In this document: piece by piece, positions 46,340 to 54,670 of the stretch
Numbering within the stretch: the first letter of the stretch is position 1
Layout: every line of letters begins with the position of its first letter
DNA from: Bog-532 sp963732345
GTDB lineage: Bacteria > Actinomycetota > Actinomycetes > Streptosporangiales > Streptosporangiaceae
Direction of reading: 5' to 3'
Assembly: GCA_963732345.1 (NCBI GenBank)
Contig: CAVSZI010000002.1
Location: 186,001 to 250,000 of the forward strand
Length of the DNA: 64,000 nucleotides
Program-made: the position numbers and the translations under genes
The notes under the pieces: model-generated
What the model was told of the DNA's origin: nothing
Databases searched by the model: none
What the model saw: the letters and a program-made list of their open reading frames with translations, nothing else

Positions 46340-48349
46340 ATGAACGATCTGCCCCGCAGTTCTGTCACCCGCACGGCGAAACTGGCCACGCTGCCGGCCG
46401 GGTTCGCCGGCCGGACCGCGCTGGGAACCGGCAGGCGCCTGGGCGGCCGGCCAGCTGAGGTGGTGGCCCAGGAAATTCAGCAGCGGACGGCAGAGCAGGT
46501 CTTCAGGGTCCTTGGCGAGCTCAAGGGCGGAGCGCTGAAGCTAGGGCAGGCGCTGTCCATATTCGAGGCCGCGATGCCCCCGGAGATCGCAGGCCCGTAC
46601 CGGGCGGCCCTGACCAGGCTGCAGGAATCCGCGCCGCCGTTGGCCGCCCGGACTATTCACAAGGTGCTCGCGGGGGACATGGGCGAGGAGTGGCGGGCCA
46701 GCTTCACCGAGTTCGACGACTGGCCGACGGCCGCGGCCTCCATCGGCCAGGTGCACCGGGGCGTGTGGCGCGACGGGCGCCAGGTTGCGGTCAAGATCCA
46801 GTACCCGGGCGCAGGCAAGGCGCTGATCAGCGATTTCAACCAGCTGAGCCGCCTGGCCCGGCTTTTCAGTGCGGTCCTGCCTGGCCTGGACGCCAAGTCG
46901 CTGCTCGCCGAGCTGCGGGAAAGGGTGGCAGAGGAACTCGATTACCGGCTGGAAGCTACCTCCCAGGAAGCCTTCGCCGTCGCCTACGAAAGCGACCCGG
47001 ACTTTTCCGTACCGCATGTGGTCGCCGCCACCGACCATGTGCTGGTCAGCGAATGGATGGACGGCACCCCGCTCGCCAGGATCATCGCCGACGGCGCGAC
47101 CGCTGAGCGGAACCGGGCCGGCATCATGCTCGTCCGTTTCCTGTTCTCGAGTCCTGGGCGGGTTGGCCTGTTGCACGCGGACCCGCACCCGGGCAATTTC
47201 CGGCTGCTCGCCGACGGGCGGCTCGGCGTGCTGGACTTCGGCGCCGTCGACCGGCTGCCGGACGGCTTCCCGCCCTTTTTCGGCAAGCTGCTGCGGCTCA
47301 TGCATGAAGATGGTGACCTCGAAGAGGTCGAAGGGGAGTTCCGGTCGCACGGCTTTCTCCGCGAAGGCGTCGGCATTGACCTGGAGGCGCTGCGCGCCTT
47401 CCTGGCCCCGCTCGCCGAGCCGTCCAGGGTGGAGTCGTTCAAGTTCAGCCGGGAATGGCTCCGCGCTGGGGCGAAGCAGATAGTGGACAAGCGTGCATCC
47501 AGCGTGGTGCGGCGGCTCAACCTGCCGCCCTCTTACATACTTGTCCACCGGGCCGCGACGGCTGGCGTGGGCGTGCTCTGCCAGCTCGAATGCGAAGGAC
47601 CGTTCCGGGCCGAAGTGCTCAGATGGATGCCGGGATATACCGACCCTCCCAAGCCTGCGCCGCCGTCCCAGCCAGCTTCTGCCCCGTCGCCCCGGACAAC
47701 CGAACCCGCGCCGCCGGTCAGGCCGACAGGGTCGGTAAGCTCCGCTCAGCCAGCAGAATCGGCATCGAGGGTAAGATCGGCACGGCCGATACGGCCTGCG
47801 CGGCCGGCCAGACCAGACCAGATAACGTGGCAAACCGTGAAGTGGGAGGACATCATGGCCAAGCTGCCGCGCCCCCAGGCGCCCGCGAGATTCCGCGCCG
47901 TGTTCCCGGACCTGGCCGATTGGCTGGAGGCGCCGTGGACGGGCCCGCCGCCGTTCATGGCGGCCCATACGTTCCGGGTCGAGGAAGTGGCCCAGGACAA
48001 CCGCTACGTGATCCGGGCCGAGCTTCCCGGCCTGGACCCGGACGAGGACATTGAGGTCACCGTCGATGGCAGGAACCTGACGATCCAGGCGGAGCGTCGC
48101 CAGGAGGACAGCGGACCCTCTCGCTCAGAGTTCCGTTACGGCTCGCTCACCCGGCTAGTCAGGCTGCCGGCCAGGGTGGACCCCAAGGACGTCACCGCCC
48201 GCTACGAGCGGGGAGTCCTCGAGGTAAGCGTCCCGATAAGCGACGTGAAGCCGGAAGGCACCCGGGTCCCAATCGAGCAAGGAGACGACCCCGAGGACAA
48301 ACCCCGGGACGCGGCGGCTGCAGGACTAGTCCCGGGTCAGGAACCTTAG
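46340..48349 (+). CDS. ABC1/UbiB-type atypical kinase fused to an Hsp20 domain
   Basis: One uninterrupted frame of 669 residues with two modules. Residues about 1-440 are an ABC1/UbiB/ADCK kinase: KxGQ motif LKLGQALS, VAVKIQYPG, LLHADPHPGNF and VLDFGAVDRL. A low-complexity Pro/Ala/Arg linker follows (about 47640-47820). The last 165 residues are an alpha-crystallin/Hsp20 chaperone: YVIRAELPGLDPDEDIEVTV and GVLEVSVPI. ATG 46340 is chosen (GGAG upstream). ABC1 kinases act on membrane quinone or lipid metabolism, whereas Hsp20 holds unfolded proteins. An internal ATG with GGGAGGA allows the Hsp20 part to be made alone. The 3' end overlaps the convergent RDD gene by 24 bp. Confidence 0.85.
   Translation: MNDLPRSSVTRTAKLATLPAGFAGRTALGTGRRLGGRPAEVVAQEIQQRTAEQVFRVLGELKGGALKLGQALSIFEAAMPPEIAGPYRAALTRLQESAPPLAARTIHKVLAGDMGEEWRASFTEFDDWPTAAASIGQVHRGVWRDGRQVAVKIQYPGAGKALISDFNQLSRLARLFSAVLPGLDAKSLLAELRERVAEELDYRLEATSQEAFAVAYESDPDFSVPHVVAATDHVLVSEWMDGTPLARIIADGATAERNRAGIMLVRFLFSSPGRVGLLHADPHPGNFRLLADGRLGVLDFGAVDRLPDGFPPFFGKLLRLMHEDGDLEEVEGEFRSHGFLREGVGIDLEALRAFLAPLAEPSRVESFKFSREWLRAGAKQIVDKRASSVVRRLNLPPSYILVHRAATAGVGVLCQLECEGPFRAEVLRWMPGYTDPPKPAPPSQPASAPSPRTTEPAPPVRPTGSVSSAQPAESASRVRSARPIRPARPARPDQITWQTVKWEDIMAKLPRPQAPARFRAVFPDLADWLEAPWTGPPPFMAAHTFRVEEVAQDNRYVIRAELPGLDPDEDIEVTVDGRNLTIQAERRQEDSGPSRSEFRYGSLTRLVRLPARVDPKDVTARYERGVLEVSVPISDVKPEGTRVPIEQGDDPEDKPRDAAAAGLVPGQEP
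47844..47857 (+). promoter_or_regulatory. internal ribosome binding site and start for a free Hsp20 protein
   Basis: GGGAGGA at 47844-47850 is followed 4 bases later by ATG (47855-47857), in the frame of the fusion. Initiation here would give a 164-residue Hsp20 (MAKLPRPQAPARF...) of ordinary length. A near-perfect Shine-Dalgarno inside a coding region in exactly this place suggests either two products from one gene or two genes whose separating stop codon was lost. Confidence 0.55.
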
Positions 48350-48856
48350 CCGCGCTGCCCGCGCGTCCCACGAGTAGACGACCGCTGTCCCGGCGATGAC
48401 GTCGTGCAGTGCCCGGCGCCGTTGGCCCACCAGAATTCCAGCGAACCCCAGCCCCAAGAGCAGAAAGCTCAACGGGAGGGCCAGCGTGCGCACGACCGCC
48501 TGGCGGCGGGTTGGGTAGGTGCCATCGTCGCGCACGACCCGCACGCCGAACACCGCCATGCCGACGGTCTTGCCGTTCGCGCCCCAGCAAGAGGCGAAGT
48601 AGATGAACGCCCAGACCGCATACGCGACGATCACCCAGATGTCGCCCCTGTGCCAGGTGATGTCCTTGCCGGTCAGCACGCTCGCCGCGAACGAGATGGC
48701 GGCCAGGGCGAGCAAGAACACGCCGAGACTGACCCCCATGTCCACGGCGAAGGCGACAAAACGCGACGCGAAACCCGAGTACTTCCCCTGTAGGCCCTTC
48801 TGGATGACGATCGGGGCCCCCGAGGGCGTGGCATCGCCTGCAGCATGTGCCGTCAT
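48326..48856 (-). CDS. RDD-family membrane protein
   Basis: A 176-residue protein with three membrane helices and RDD features: ASRFVAFAVDMGVSLGVFLL with the Arg/Asp pair, GKTVGMAVFGVRVVRDDGT and RRALHDVIAGTAVVY. The family is poorly understood; some members are linked to ion or stress tolerance. ATG 48856 overlaps the stop of the upstream repeat protein (ATGA). The 3' end overlaps the convergent Hsp20 coding end by 24 bp. Confidence 0.85.
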   Translation of the reverse strand: MTAHAAGDATPSGAPIVIQKGLQGKYSGFASRFVAFAVDMGVSLGVFLLALAAISFAASVLTGKDITWHRGDIWVIVAYAVWAFIYFASCWGANGKTVGMAVFGVRVVRDDGTYPTRRQAVVRTLALPLSFLLLGLGFAGILVGQRRRALHDVIAGTAVVYSWDARAARLRFLTRD

Positions 48857-49290
48857 GACCCTGCCTTGGCCCGTAGCCCGCCCGGCGCCCCCGGCGGGCC
48901 GGGCGGGCCGGTGTACGGGCGGCGGCGAAGCCACCCCATCAAGCGGGCGATGAATTCGTCCAGTTCGACGACATGGCCGCGGATCGCGTCGAGCGCTTCG
49001 CTCGCGACCCCGCCGGAGGATCTGGCGATGATGGCGCCGAGGTCTGTCTTCTCGACCAGCGTGTCGACGTCGATGCGCTCGACGATGGCATTCATGTCCA
49101 CCCGTTCGAGCAGGCTATTCAGGTCGATCCGGTCCAGCACGGCATTCAGATCGACCTCGTCCAGCACCGCATTCACATCCAGCGCGGAAACCACAAGCTC
49201 GACCGCACGCTCCGTGACGGCCTGGGTCAACGCCTCGCTGCGCGAGACCAGCCGGGCCTCGCCCGGGCGCCGTCGTCCAAACTGATCCAC
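48853..49290 (-). CDS. hendecad-repeat protein coupled to the RDD gene
   Basis: A 145-residue protein dominated by 11-residue repeats of the type LDVNAVLDEVD, LNAVLDRID, LNSLLERVD, MNAIVERID, VDTLVEKTD (about 48990-49190). These predict an extended amphipathic helix or coil. Then comes AIRGHVVELDEFIARLMGWLRRR and a Pro/Gly-rich tail. There is no membrane helix. Similar repeat proteins precede RDD genes in other actinomycetes, and the ATGA overlap implies coupled synthesis, so it probably works with the RDD protein at the membrane. Confidence 0.7.
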   Translation of the reverse strand: MDQFGRRRPGEARLVSRSEALTQAVTERAVELVVSALDVNAVLDEVDLNAVLDRIDLNSLLERVDMNAIVERIDVDTLVEKTDLGAIIARSSGGVASEALDAIRGHVVELDEFIARLMGWLRRRPYTGPPGPPGAPGGLRAKAGS

Positions 49291-49302
49291 AAGATAAGTA
49301 TC

Positions 49303-49343
49303 GCCGGGCCATGCGAGCCCGGCTCACCCCTTAGGGGTGAGCC
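49303..49343. promoter_or_regulatory. two adjacent palindromes in a divergent promoter region
   Basis: GCCGGGC/GCCCGGC (49303-49309, 49317-49323) is followed at once by the perfect 10-bp palindrome GGCTCACCCC-TTA-GGGGTGAGCC (49321-49343). They lie 13-53 bp upstream of the GTG of the repeat protein (minus) and about 270 bp upstream of ftsK (plus). Because they are 5' of both genes, an operator or leader hairpin is more likely than a terminator. Confidence 0.55.
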
Positions 49344-49611
49344 GCCGCTCCCTGCTCGGCTCCGCCCGCCTGACTGGAGCGCGCCGCCGCTGATCGGGGT
49401 CGTCCTGCCGCCTTCCCGCCTACCCGGCTGCTGGGTCCCTCCGCGCGCCGCCTCTCACACGTAAAAGCCCGCGCGCCCGAACGCGGCGGAGCGTCCAGGT
49501 GGCGTGGAACCAGCTCAGCCGGCTGAGCAGGACGGTGCCGGCCCGGGAAATCGGGCGACACGCCCGCGCGGGTACTTCGGCGGGGAAGGGATGTTCGTTA
49601 GCGTGGGCATT

Positions 49612-52600
49612 ATGGCGACCCGTGCGCCCAAGGGCTACACCCGCCCGCGCGGCGGCAGCTCCGAGAATGTCCGCGCGGAGCCGGATCGGCCTGCCCGGCG
49701 CAAGGCCAGCACCACGGGACGCCCCGGCCAGTCCCGTTCGGGATCCGGATCGACCTCGGCGCGCCGGAGCAGCTCGTCCACCAACCGCAACCCGCGCAAA
49801 GGCAACCGGCGCCCCGCCGGCAAGGGGCGGCGGCCGCCGGCGCGGCCCAAGCCCCGTGACCCCATCCTGATCCTGATCCAGTGGATCGGGCACGCGCTCG
49901 CGGCGGCGTGGATGGTGGCCGCCGGCAGTGTCGGCTTCACGGCGCGGCGGTTCGGGCGCAGCGCGCGCGACCTCGATCCCGAGCACCGCCGGGACGGGGT
50001 CGGGCTGCTCTGGCTGGGCATCGCGATCGTGCTCGCGGCCAGCATCTGGTGGCGGATGGGCAACCCGGTCGGCCGCTTCATCTCGGCGTTCGTGCACGGC
50101 GGCGCCGGGTCGGTGGCCTGGCTGGCGCCCGTACTGGCCGCGCTACTGTCCTGGCGGTACCTGCGTCATCCCGACCGCAACGCGGAGACCGGCCGCGTCA
50201 TTATCGGCTGGTCCGCGCTGAGCATCGGCGTGCTCGGCCTGGTGCACATCGCCAATGGCACGCCCGCGCCCTCCGACGGCGCTGCGGCCATGCGGCACGC
50301 AGGCGGCCTGATCGGATTCGCCGCGTCCGCCCCGCTGGCCAAGGTGCTGACCGCGTGGGTCGCGGCGCCGATCCTCGCGCTGGTCGCGGGCTTCGGCATC
50401 CTGGTCATCTCGGGGACCCCGGTGCACCGGATTCCCGAGCGCATAGAAGAGGCGCGCGTGTTCTTCGGCCGCCGGACCCGTGTCCTCGGCGACGACGAGG
50501 ATTACGGCGAGGATCTCGGCGAGGACGGTGAGGAGCGCCGCGGGCTCGAAGGCGGCGGACGGCTCCGCGGTCAGCTGGCCCGGGCCGCCCGCGGGGGCCG
50601 TGGCGCCCGCGCCGCGATCGAGGGCGGCGAGCACCTCAGGCCCTACGACTCGCCCGTGCTGAGCCCGGACAAGCGGGCCCGTCGCGGACCTATGGCGGAT
50701 CCCGCCGCAGGCCTCGGCGACACCCCCGCGCCATCGGCGGGAGAGACGGCCGGCCAGGAATCCGATGCGGGGCTGCTCGAAGCGCTCGGTTTCCTGCCGG
50801 GGACCACCGCCGGCGATCACCCCGGCGATCCCGCGCTCTCGTCCGCGGCCGGGGGGCCCGGGAACGCGGCGTCCTTGCCCGTTGCCCCGCCGGCGCCGCA
50901 CGAGCCGTTCCGGCGGCCCGAGCAGCTGACGCTGACGGGAGCGGCCGACGGCAGTTACACGCTGCCCCCGGCCGCGCTCCTACGGCCCGGCTCCGCCGCC
51001 AAGGCCCGGACCAAGGCCAACGACGCCATGGTGGCCGCCCTGTCGGAGGTCCTGGAGCAGTTCAACGTCGACGCGCAGGTCACCGGGTTCTCCCGGGGCC
51101 CCACCGTGACGCGGTACGAGATCGAGCTCGGGCCCGCGGTCAAGGTCGAGCGGGTCACCGCGCTGTCCAGGAACATCTCCTACGCGGTCAAGAGCGCCGA
51201 CGTGCGGATTATCTCCCCGATCCCGGGCAAGTCCGCGATCGGGGTGGAGATCCCGAACCTCGACAAGGAGATCGTCAGCCTCGGTGACGTCCTGAAGTCG
51301 CAGGTGGCGATCACCGACCACCACCCGATGGTGGTGGGCCTGGGCAAGGACGTCGAGGGCCACACGGTCGTGGCCAACGTGGCCAAGATGCCGCACATGC
51401 TGATCGCCGGAGCCACCGGATCCGGTAAGGCCCTCGCTCTCGATACGCCGATCCCGACGCCGGATGGCTGGACCACGATGAGCGAGATTCAAGTCGGTGG
51501 TGAGGTCTTCGATGAGCACGGTCACGCATGCGAGGTGATCGCCGCGACTCCGGTCATGCATGGCCGCCCGTGCTACGAGGTCGAGTTCTCCGACGGTACC
51601 GTCATCGTGGCGGACGCCGAGCATCTGTGGCGGACGGACACTGCCGCTGGGCGCGCGCGGCGTCCGCCCCAGAGCACCTTGTACTGGCCGACGGCAGACG
51701 TTGATCGTGTGGTCACGCGGGCAGCCCAGGTGCTCAGCGAAACCGATCGGCTCACCGGGACGGCGGAGGTGCTCGCCGACGTGGGCGCGCAGTTCCGCAA
51801 CGTGCTCTACCAGCAGGTTGTTCCGAGTTTGCCGCGAGAAGGCCGCCTGGTTCGGTCCCGGTGTAACCGAGGCGGGCGCGAAGTCGGATTCTGGGCGCCA
51901 GCGTATTCTCGCCACTTGGTCTATAAGGCACTCGCGGAGCACGTCAGCACCCCCGTTGGGAGTCGCCGCATTCGCCCGGTCGATGCTGAGCCGGTCACAA
52001 CCGCGAACATCGCCGCGTCGCTGCGGCATTGGGGGCGTTTCAACCACTCGGTCGCGCTGTCCGGGCCACTCGACTACCCCGAGCGCAACCTCCCCGTCGC
52101 CCCATATACATTCGGCTGCTGGCTTGGTGACGCGCGGACCGGCGGTGCCGACATCACCTGTGCGGACCAGGAGGTGGGACCAAAGCACATACCCGAGGCG
52201 TATCTGCATGCCTCCACCCCCCAGCGCCGGGCCTTGCTTGCGGGCCTGCTTGATACAGATGGCTATTGCAGTCCTCAGGGGACGGTTGAGTTCGCGGTCA
52301 CCAACCGGGATCTCGCGCATGGGGTACTGGAATTGGTGCTGGGCCTCGGATATAAGGCAACACTCCGGACGAAGCCTTGTAAAGGACGCACGGAGAGCAC
52401 GTCGACTGTTTACACAGTCGCCTTCACTCCGCACGAGCCGGTGTTCAAGTTCAGCCGGAAGCTGGCGCGGCAGCGCCAGGTCGAGCCAGCGAGCACGGCG
52501 CGGCGGCGATACATAGTAGATGTGCGGCCGGTCGAATCAGTGCCGGTTCGCTGCATTGAAGTCAGCAGCCCAAGCCGCCTTTACCTTGCTAGCCGTTCAT

Positions 52601-53481
52601 GCATCCCGACGCACAACTCGGTGTGCATCAACGGCCTGATCACCTCGGTGCTGACCCGGGCCACCCCGGACGAGGTGCGGATGATCCTGGTGGACCCCAA
52701 GCGGGTCGAGCTGAGCATCTACGAGGGCATCCCGCACCTGATCACTCCGATCATCACCAATCCGAAGAAGGCGGCCGAGGCGCTGGACTGGGTGGTGGGG
52801 GAGATGGAGCGGCGCTATGACGACCTCGCCGCCTCCGGGTTCCGGCACGTGGACGACTTCAATAAGGCGGTGCGGGCCGGCAAGCTAACCGCACCGCCTG
52901 CCAGTGAGCGGGTGTACCAGCCCTATCCCTACCTGCTGGCCATCGTCGACGAGCTGGCCGACCTGATGATGGTCGCGCCGCGCGACGTGGAAGATTCCGT
53001 CGTCCGGATCACCCAGCTCGCGCGGGCCGCCGGCATCCACCTCGTGCTGGCCACCCAGCGGCCGAGCGTGGACGTGGTCACCGGGCTGATCAAGGCCAAC
53101 GTGCCGTCCCGGCTCGCGTTCGCCACCTCCAGCCTGACGGACAGCCGGGTCGTCCTCGACCAGCCCGGCGCGGAAAAGCTGGTCGGGCAGGGCGACGCGC
53201 TGTTCCTGCCGATGGGCGCGAGCAAGCCGATGCGGCTGCAGAACGCCTTCGTCTCGGAGAAAGAAATCCGGGATATCGTCGCGCACTGCAAGAAGCAGGC
53301 CGAGCCTGAGTACCGCGAGGACGTGGCGGCCGCGCCCGAACGGTCCCGGGAGATCGACTCGGACATCGGCGATGACCTCGAACTACTGGTCCAGGCGGCG
53401 GAGCTGGTCGTCAGCACCCAGTTCGGTTCGACGTCCATGCTCCAGCGCAAGCTGCGCGTCGGCTTCGCCAAGGCCGGCTGA
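49612..53481 (+). CDS. ftsK: FtsK/SpoIIIE DNA translocase with in-frame intein
   Basis: A 1289-codon frame, of which 396 codons are an intein; the spliced protein is about 893 residues. Order: basic disordered N-terminus, four membrane helices (about 49860-50430), an acidic/Gly linker, the alpha/beta motor (FNVDAQVTGFSRGPTVTRYE), and the P-loop GATGSGK split by the intein before the Ser. Then SVCINGLITSVLTRATPDE, ILVDPKRVELS, VDELADLMM and LATQRPSVDV. FtsK pumps DNA at the closing septum. The last 37 residues of the gamma DNA-reading domain are cut off by a frameshift at 53475-53481. ATG 49612 is preferred; ATG 49591 is possible. Confidence 0.93.
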   Translation: MATRAPKGYTRPRGGSSENVRAEPDRPARRKASTTGRPGQSRSGSGSTSARRSSSSTNRNPRKGNRRPAGKGRRPPARPKPRDPILILIQWIGHALAAAWMVAAGSVGFTARRFGRSARDLDPEHRRDGVGLLWLGIAIVLAASIWWRMGNPVGRFISAFVHGGAGSVAWLAPVLAALLSWRYLRHPDRNAETGRVIIGWSALSIGVLGLVHIANGTPAPSDGAAAMRHAGGLIGFAASAPLAKVLTAWVAAPILALVAGFGILVISGTPVHRIPERIEEARVFFGRRTRVLGDDEDYGEDLGEDGEERRGLEGGGRLRGQLARAARGGRGARAAIEGGEHLRPYDSPVLSPDKRARRGPMADPAAGLGDTPAPSAGETAGQESDAGLLEALGFLPGTTAGDHPGDPALSSAAGGPGNAASLPVAPPAPHEPFRRPEQLTLTGAADGSYTLPPAALLRPGSAAKARTKANDAMVAALSEVLEQFNVDAQVTGFSRGPTVTRYEIELGPAVKVERVTALSRNISYAVKSADVRIISPIPGKSAIGVEIPNLDKEIVSLGDVLKSQVAITDHHPMVVGLGKDVEGHTVVANVAKMPHMLIAGATGSGKALALDTPIPTPDGWTTMSEIQVGGEVFDEHGHACEVIAATPVMHGRPCYEVEFSDGTVIVADAEHLWRTDTAAGRARRPPQSTLYWPTADVDRVVTRAAQVLSETDRLTGTAEVLADVGAQFRNVLYQQVVPSLPREGRLVRSRCNRGGREVGFWAPAYSRHLVYKALAEHVSTPVGSRRIRPVDAEPVTTANIAASLRHWGRFNHSVALSGPLDYPERNLPVAPYTFGCWLGDARTGGADITCADQEVGPKHIPEAYLHASTPQRRALLAGLLDTDGYCSPQGTVEFAVTNRDLAHGVLELVLGLGYKATLRTKPCKGRTESTSTVYTVAFTPHEPVFKFSRKLARQRQVEPASTARRRYIVDVRPVESVPVRCIEVSSPSRLYLASRSCIPTHNSVCINGLITSVLTRATPDEVRMILVDPKRVELSIYEGIPHLITPIITNPKKAAEALDWVVGEMERRYDDLAASGFRHVDDFNKAVRAGKLTAPPASERVYQPYPYLLAIVDELADLMMVAPRDVEDSVVRITQLARAAGIHLVLATQRPSVDVVTGLIKANVPSRLAFATSSLTDSRVVLDQPGAEKLVGQGDALFLPMGASKPMRLQNAFVSEKEIRDIVAHCKKQAEPEYREDVAAAPERSREIDSDIGDDLELLVQAAELVVSTQFGSTSMLQRKLRVGFAKAG
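51430..52617 (+). mobile_element. FtsK intein, class 3 type, with LAGLIDADG endonuclease region
   Basis: A 396-residue insertion exactly between Lys and Ser of the FtsK P-loop. It begins ALALDTPIPTPDGWTTMSEI, with Ala at position 1 instead of Cys or Ser, and ends CIPTHN followed by Ser. Block B reads VADAEHLWRT with Trp two after the His; block F reads VRCIEV with Cys at the fourth position; block G has Thr before His-Asn. This is the W-C-T set defining class 3 inteins, which start splicing from the block F Cys. A homing endonuclease core shows FGCWLGDARTG (degenerate first motif) and LLAGLLDTDGY (intact second). Codons are visibly less GC-rich than the flanks, suggesting transfer. Confidence 0.9.
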
Positions 53482-53597
53482 TGGACCTTCTGGAAAGCCG
53501 GGGTATCGTCGGGCCCAGTGAGGGCTCCAAGGCGCGGGACGTGCTCATCAAACCCGACGACCTGGGCGAGGTGCTCAGCTCGCTCCGTGGCGACTGA
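53481..53597 (+). pseudogene. detached end of the FtsK gamma domain
   Basis: A 38-codon frame, MDLLESRGIVGPSEGSKARD to LSSLRGD, is the expected continuation of FtsK after FAKAG. The ancestral joint was probably GCC-GGC-CGG-CTG-ATG; loss of 4 bases in a GGCC repeat gives the observed TGATG. There the ftsK stop and an ATG overlap by one base. Re-initiation could make the fragment as a separate peptide, but the winged helix would be split. Confidence 0.75.
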
Positions 53598-53861
53598 GCG
53601 GTGGCGTTGGAGGCAGTTTGCGGGGGGTCACCGGGGGTCCATCCAGGGTGCGGGTCCGGACGAGAAGTCCTGAGGAGCTCGATGGGCCCGGCGTACGGGC
53701 GGCTCAGCGTCCCTATTGGGGAAGGTCCTTGGTCCCTGTCCAGATCATGGTGTACCGGTAACAGTGGCTTCACCTCCGGTAACCAATGGGATGCCTACAC
53801 TTGGTGATGGCTCCCGTACGCGGAGACGACACGTACGACGAAAAGCCCTTGGAGGCGCAGC

Positions 53862-54623
53862 GTGAGTATCGGTGACACGCTGGCGGAGGCGCGCCGACAG
53901 TCCGGTCTCACCGTGACGCAGGTCAGCGAGCGGACCCGCATCAGGGAAACGATCGTCCGGGGCATCGAGCAGAACGATTTCTCGGCCTGCGGCGGCGACT
54001 TCTACGCACGCGGGCACATCCGGAGTATCGCCGCCGTGGTCGGCGCCGATCCCGACCCGCTGATCCGCGACTATGACGAGGAGCATGGTGCCCTGGAGGC
54101 GATCAGGGCGGCCGACGTGTTCGAGCCGTCGAGGCCGCTGCGGATCAGGGAACGGCGGTCGCTGAACTGGAGCGTTGCGATGATCATCGCACTGCTGGTC
54201 GTCATCGGTTACGGCGCCTACCACCTCGTGTCGTCGTCGTCCTCCCACCCGAAGCCCCTGGCGGCTGCGACGCCAATCCCGTCGCGCAGCGCTCCCTCCC
54301 CGTCCCCGACGGCCTCACCCACCGCCCCGGCCGCCAACGGCGTGGTCATCCAGCTGACCGCGGTCGAGGACTGCTGGGTCTACCTGACCAATGACCGGGG
54401 CAGCACGATCTACAGCGGGGTCGTTCCGGCCGGTTCCACTCAGACGTGGAAGGAGAGGCAGGCGGTGAACCTGCGCCTCGGCAACCCGGCCGGCGTCGTG
54501 CTGACCGTCAATGGGAAGAAGGATTCGCCCGGCACCAGCCAGCCGGTCACCCTCACTCTCGGGCCGGCCCAGAGGGTCTCCGGACAGGCCTCCGGTCAGC
54601 CCGTGTCGGGAAGCACCAACTAG
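53862..54623 (+). CDS. RodZ-like helix-turn-helix membrane protein
   Basis: A 253-residue protein. A Cro/RodZ-type HTH (IGDTLAEARRQSGLTVTQVSERTRI) and GDFYARGHIRSIAAVVGAD are followed by one membrane helix (VAMIIALLVVIGYGAYHLV). A Ser/Pro-rich linker and an extracellular DUF4115-like beta domain (VIQLTAVEDCWVYL ... GVVLTVNG) complete it. RodZ links MreB to the envelope in rods; actinobacterial versions next to ftsK and rimO are common and their role is unclear. GTG 53862 follows TTGGAGG. Confidence 0.85.
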   Translation: MSIGDTLAEARRQSGLTVTQVSERTRIRETIVRGIEQNDFSACGGDFYARGHIRSIAAVVGADPDPLIRDYDEEHGALEAIRAADVFEPSRPLRIRERRSLNWSVAMIIALLVVIGYGAYHLVSSSSSHPKPLAAATPIPSRSAPSPSPTASPTAPAANGVVIQLTAVEDCWVYLTNDRGSTIYSGVVPAGSTQTWKERQAVNLRLGNPAGVVLTVNGKKDSPGTSQPVTLTLGPAQRVSGQASGQPVSGSTN

Positions 54624-54670
54624 TCCGGCTGGCGAACGCCGCACCCGTGGCGGTGCCGTAATCTGCCGGT

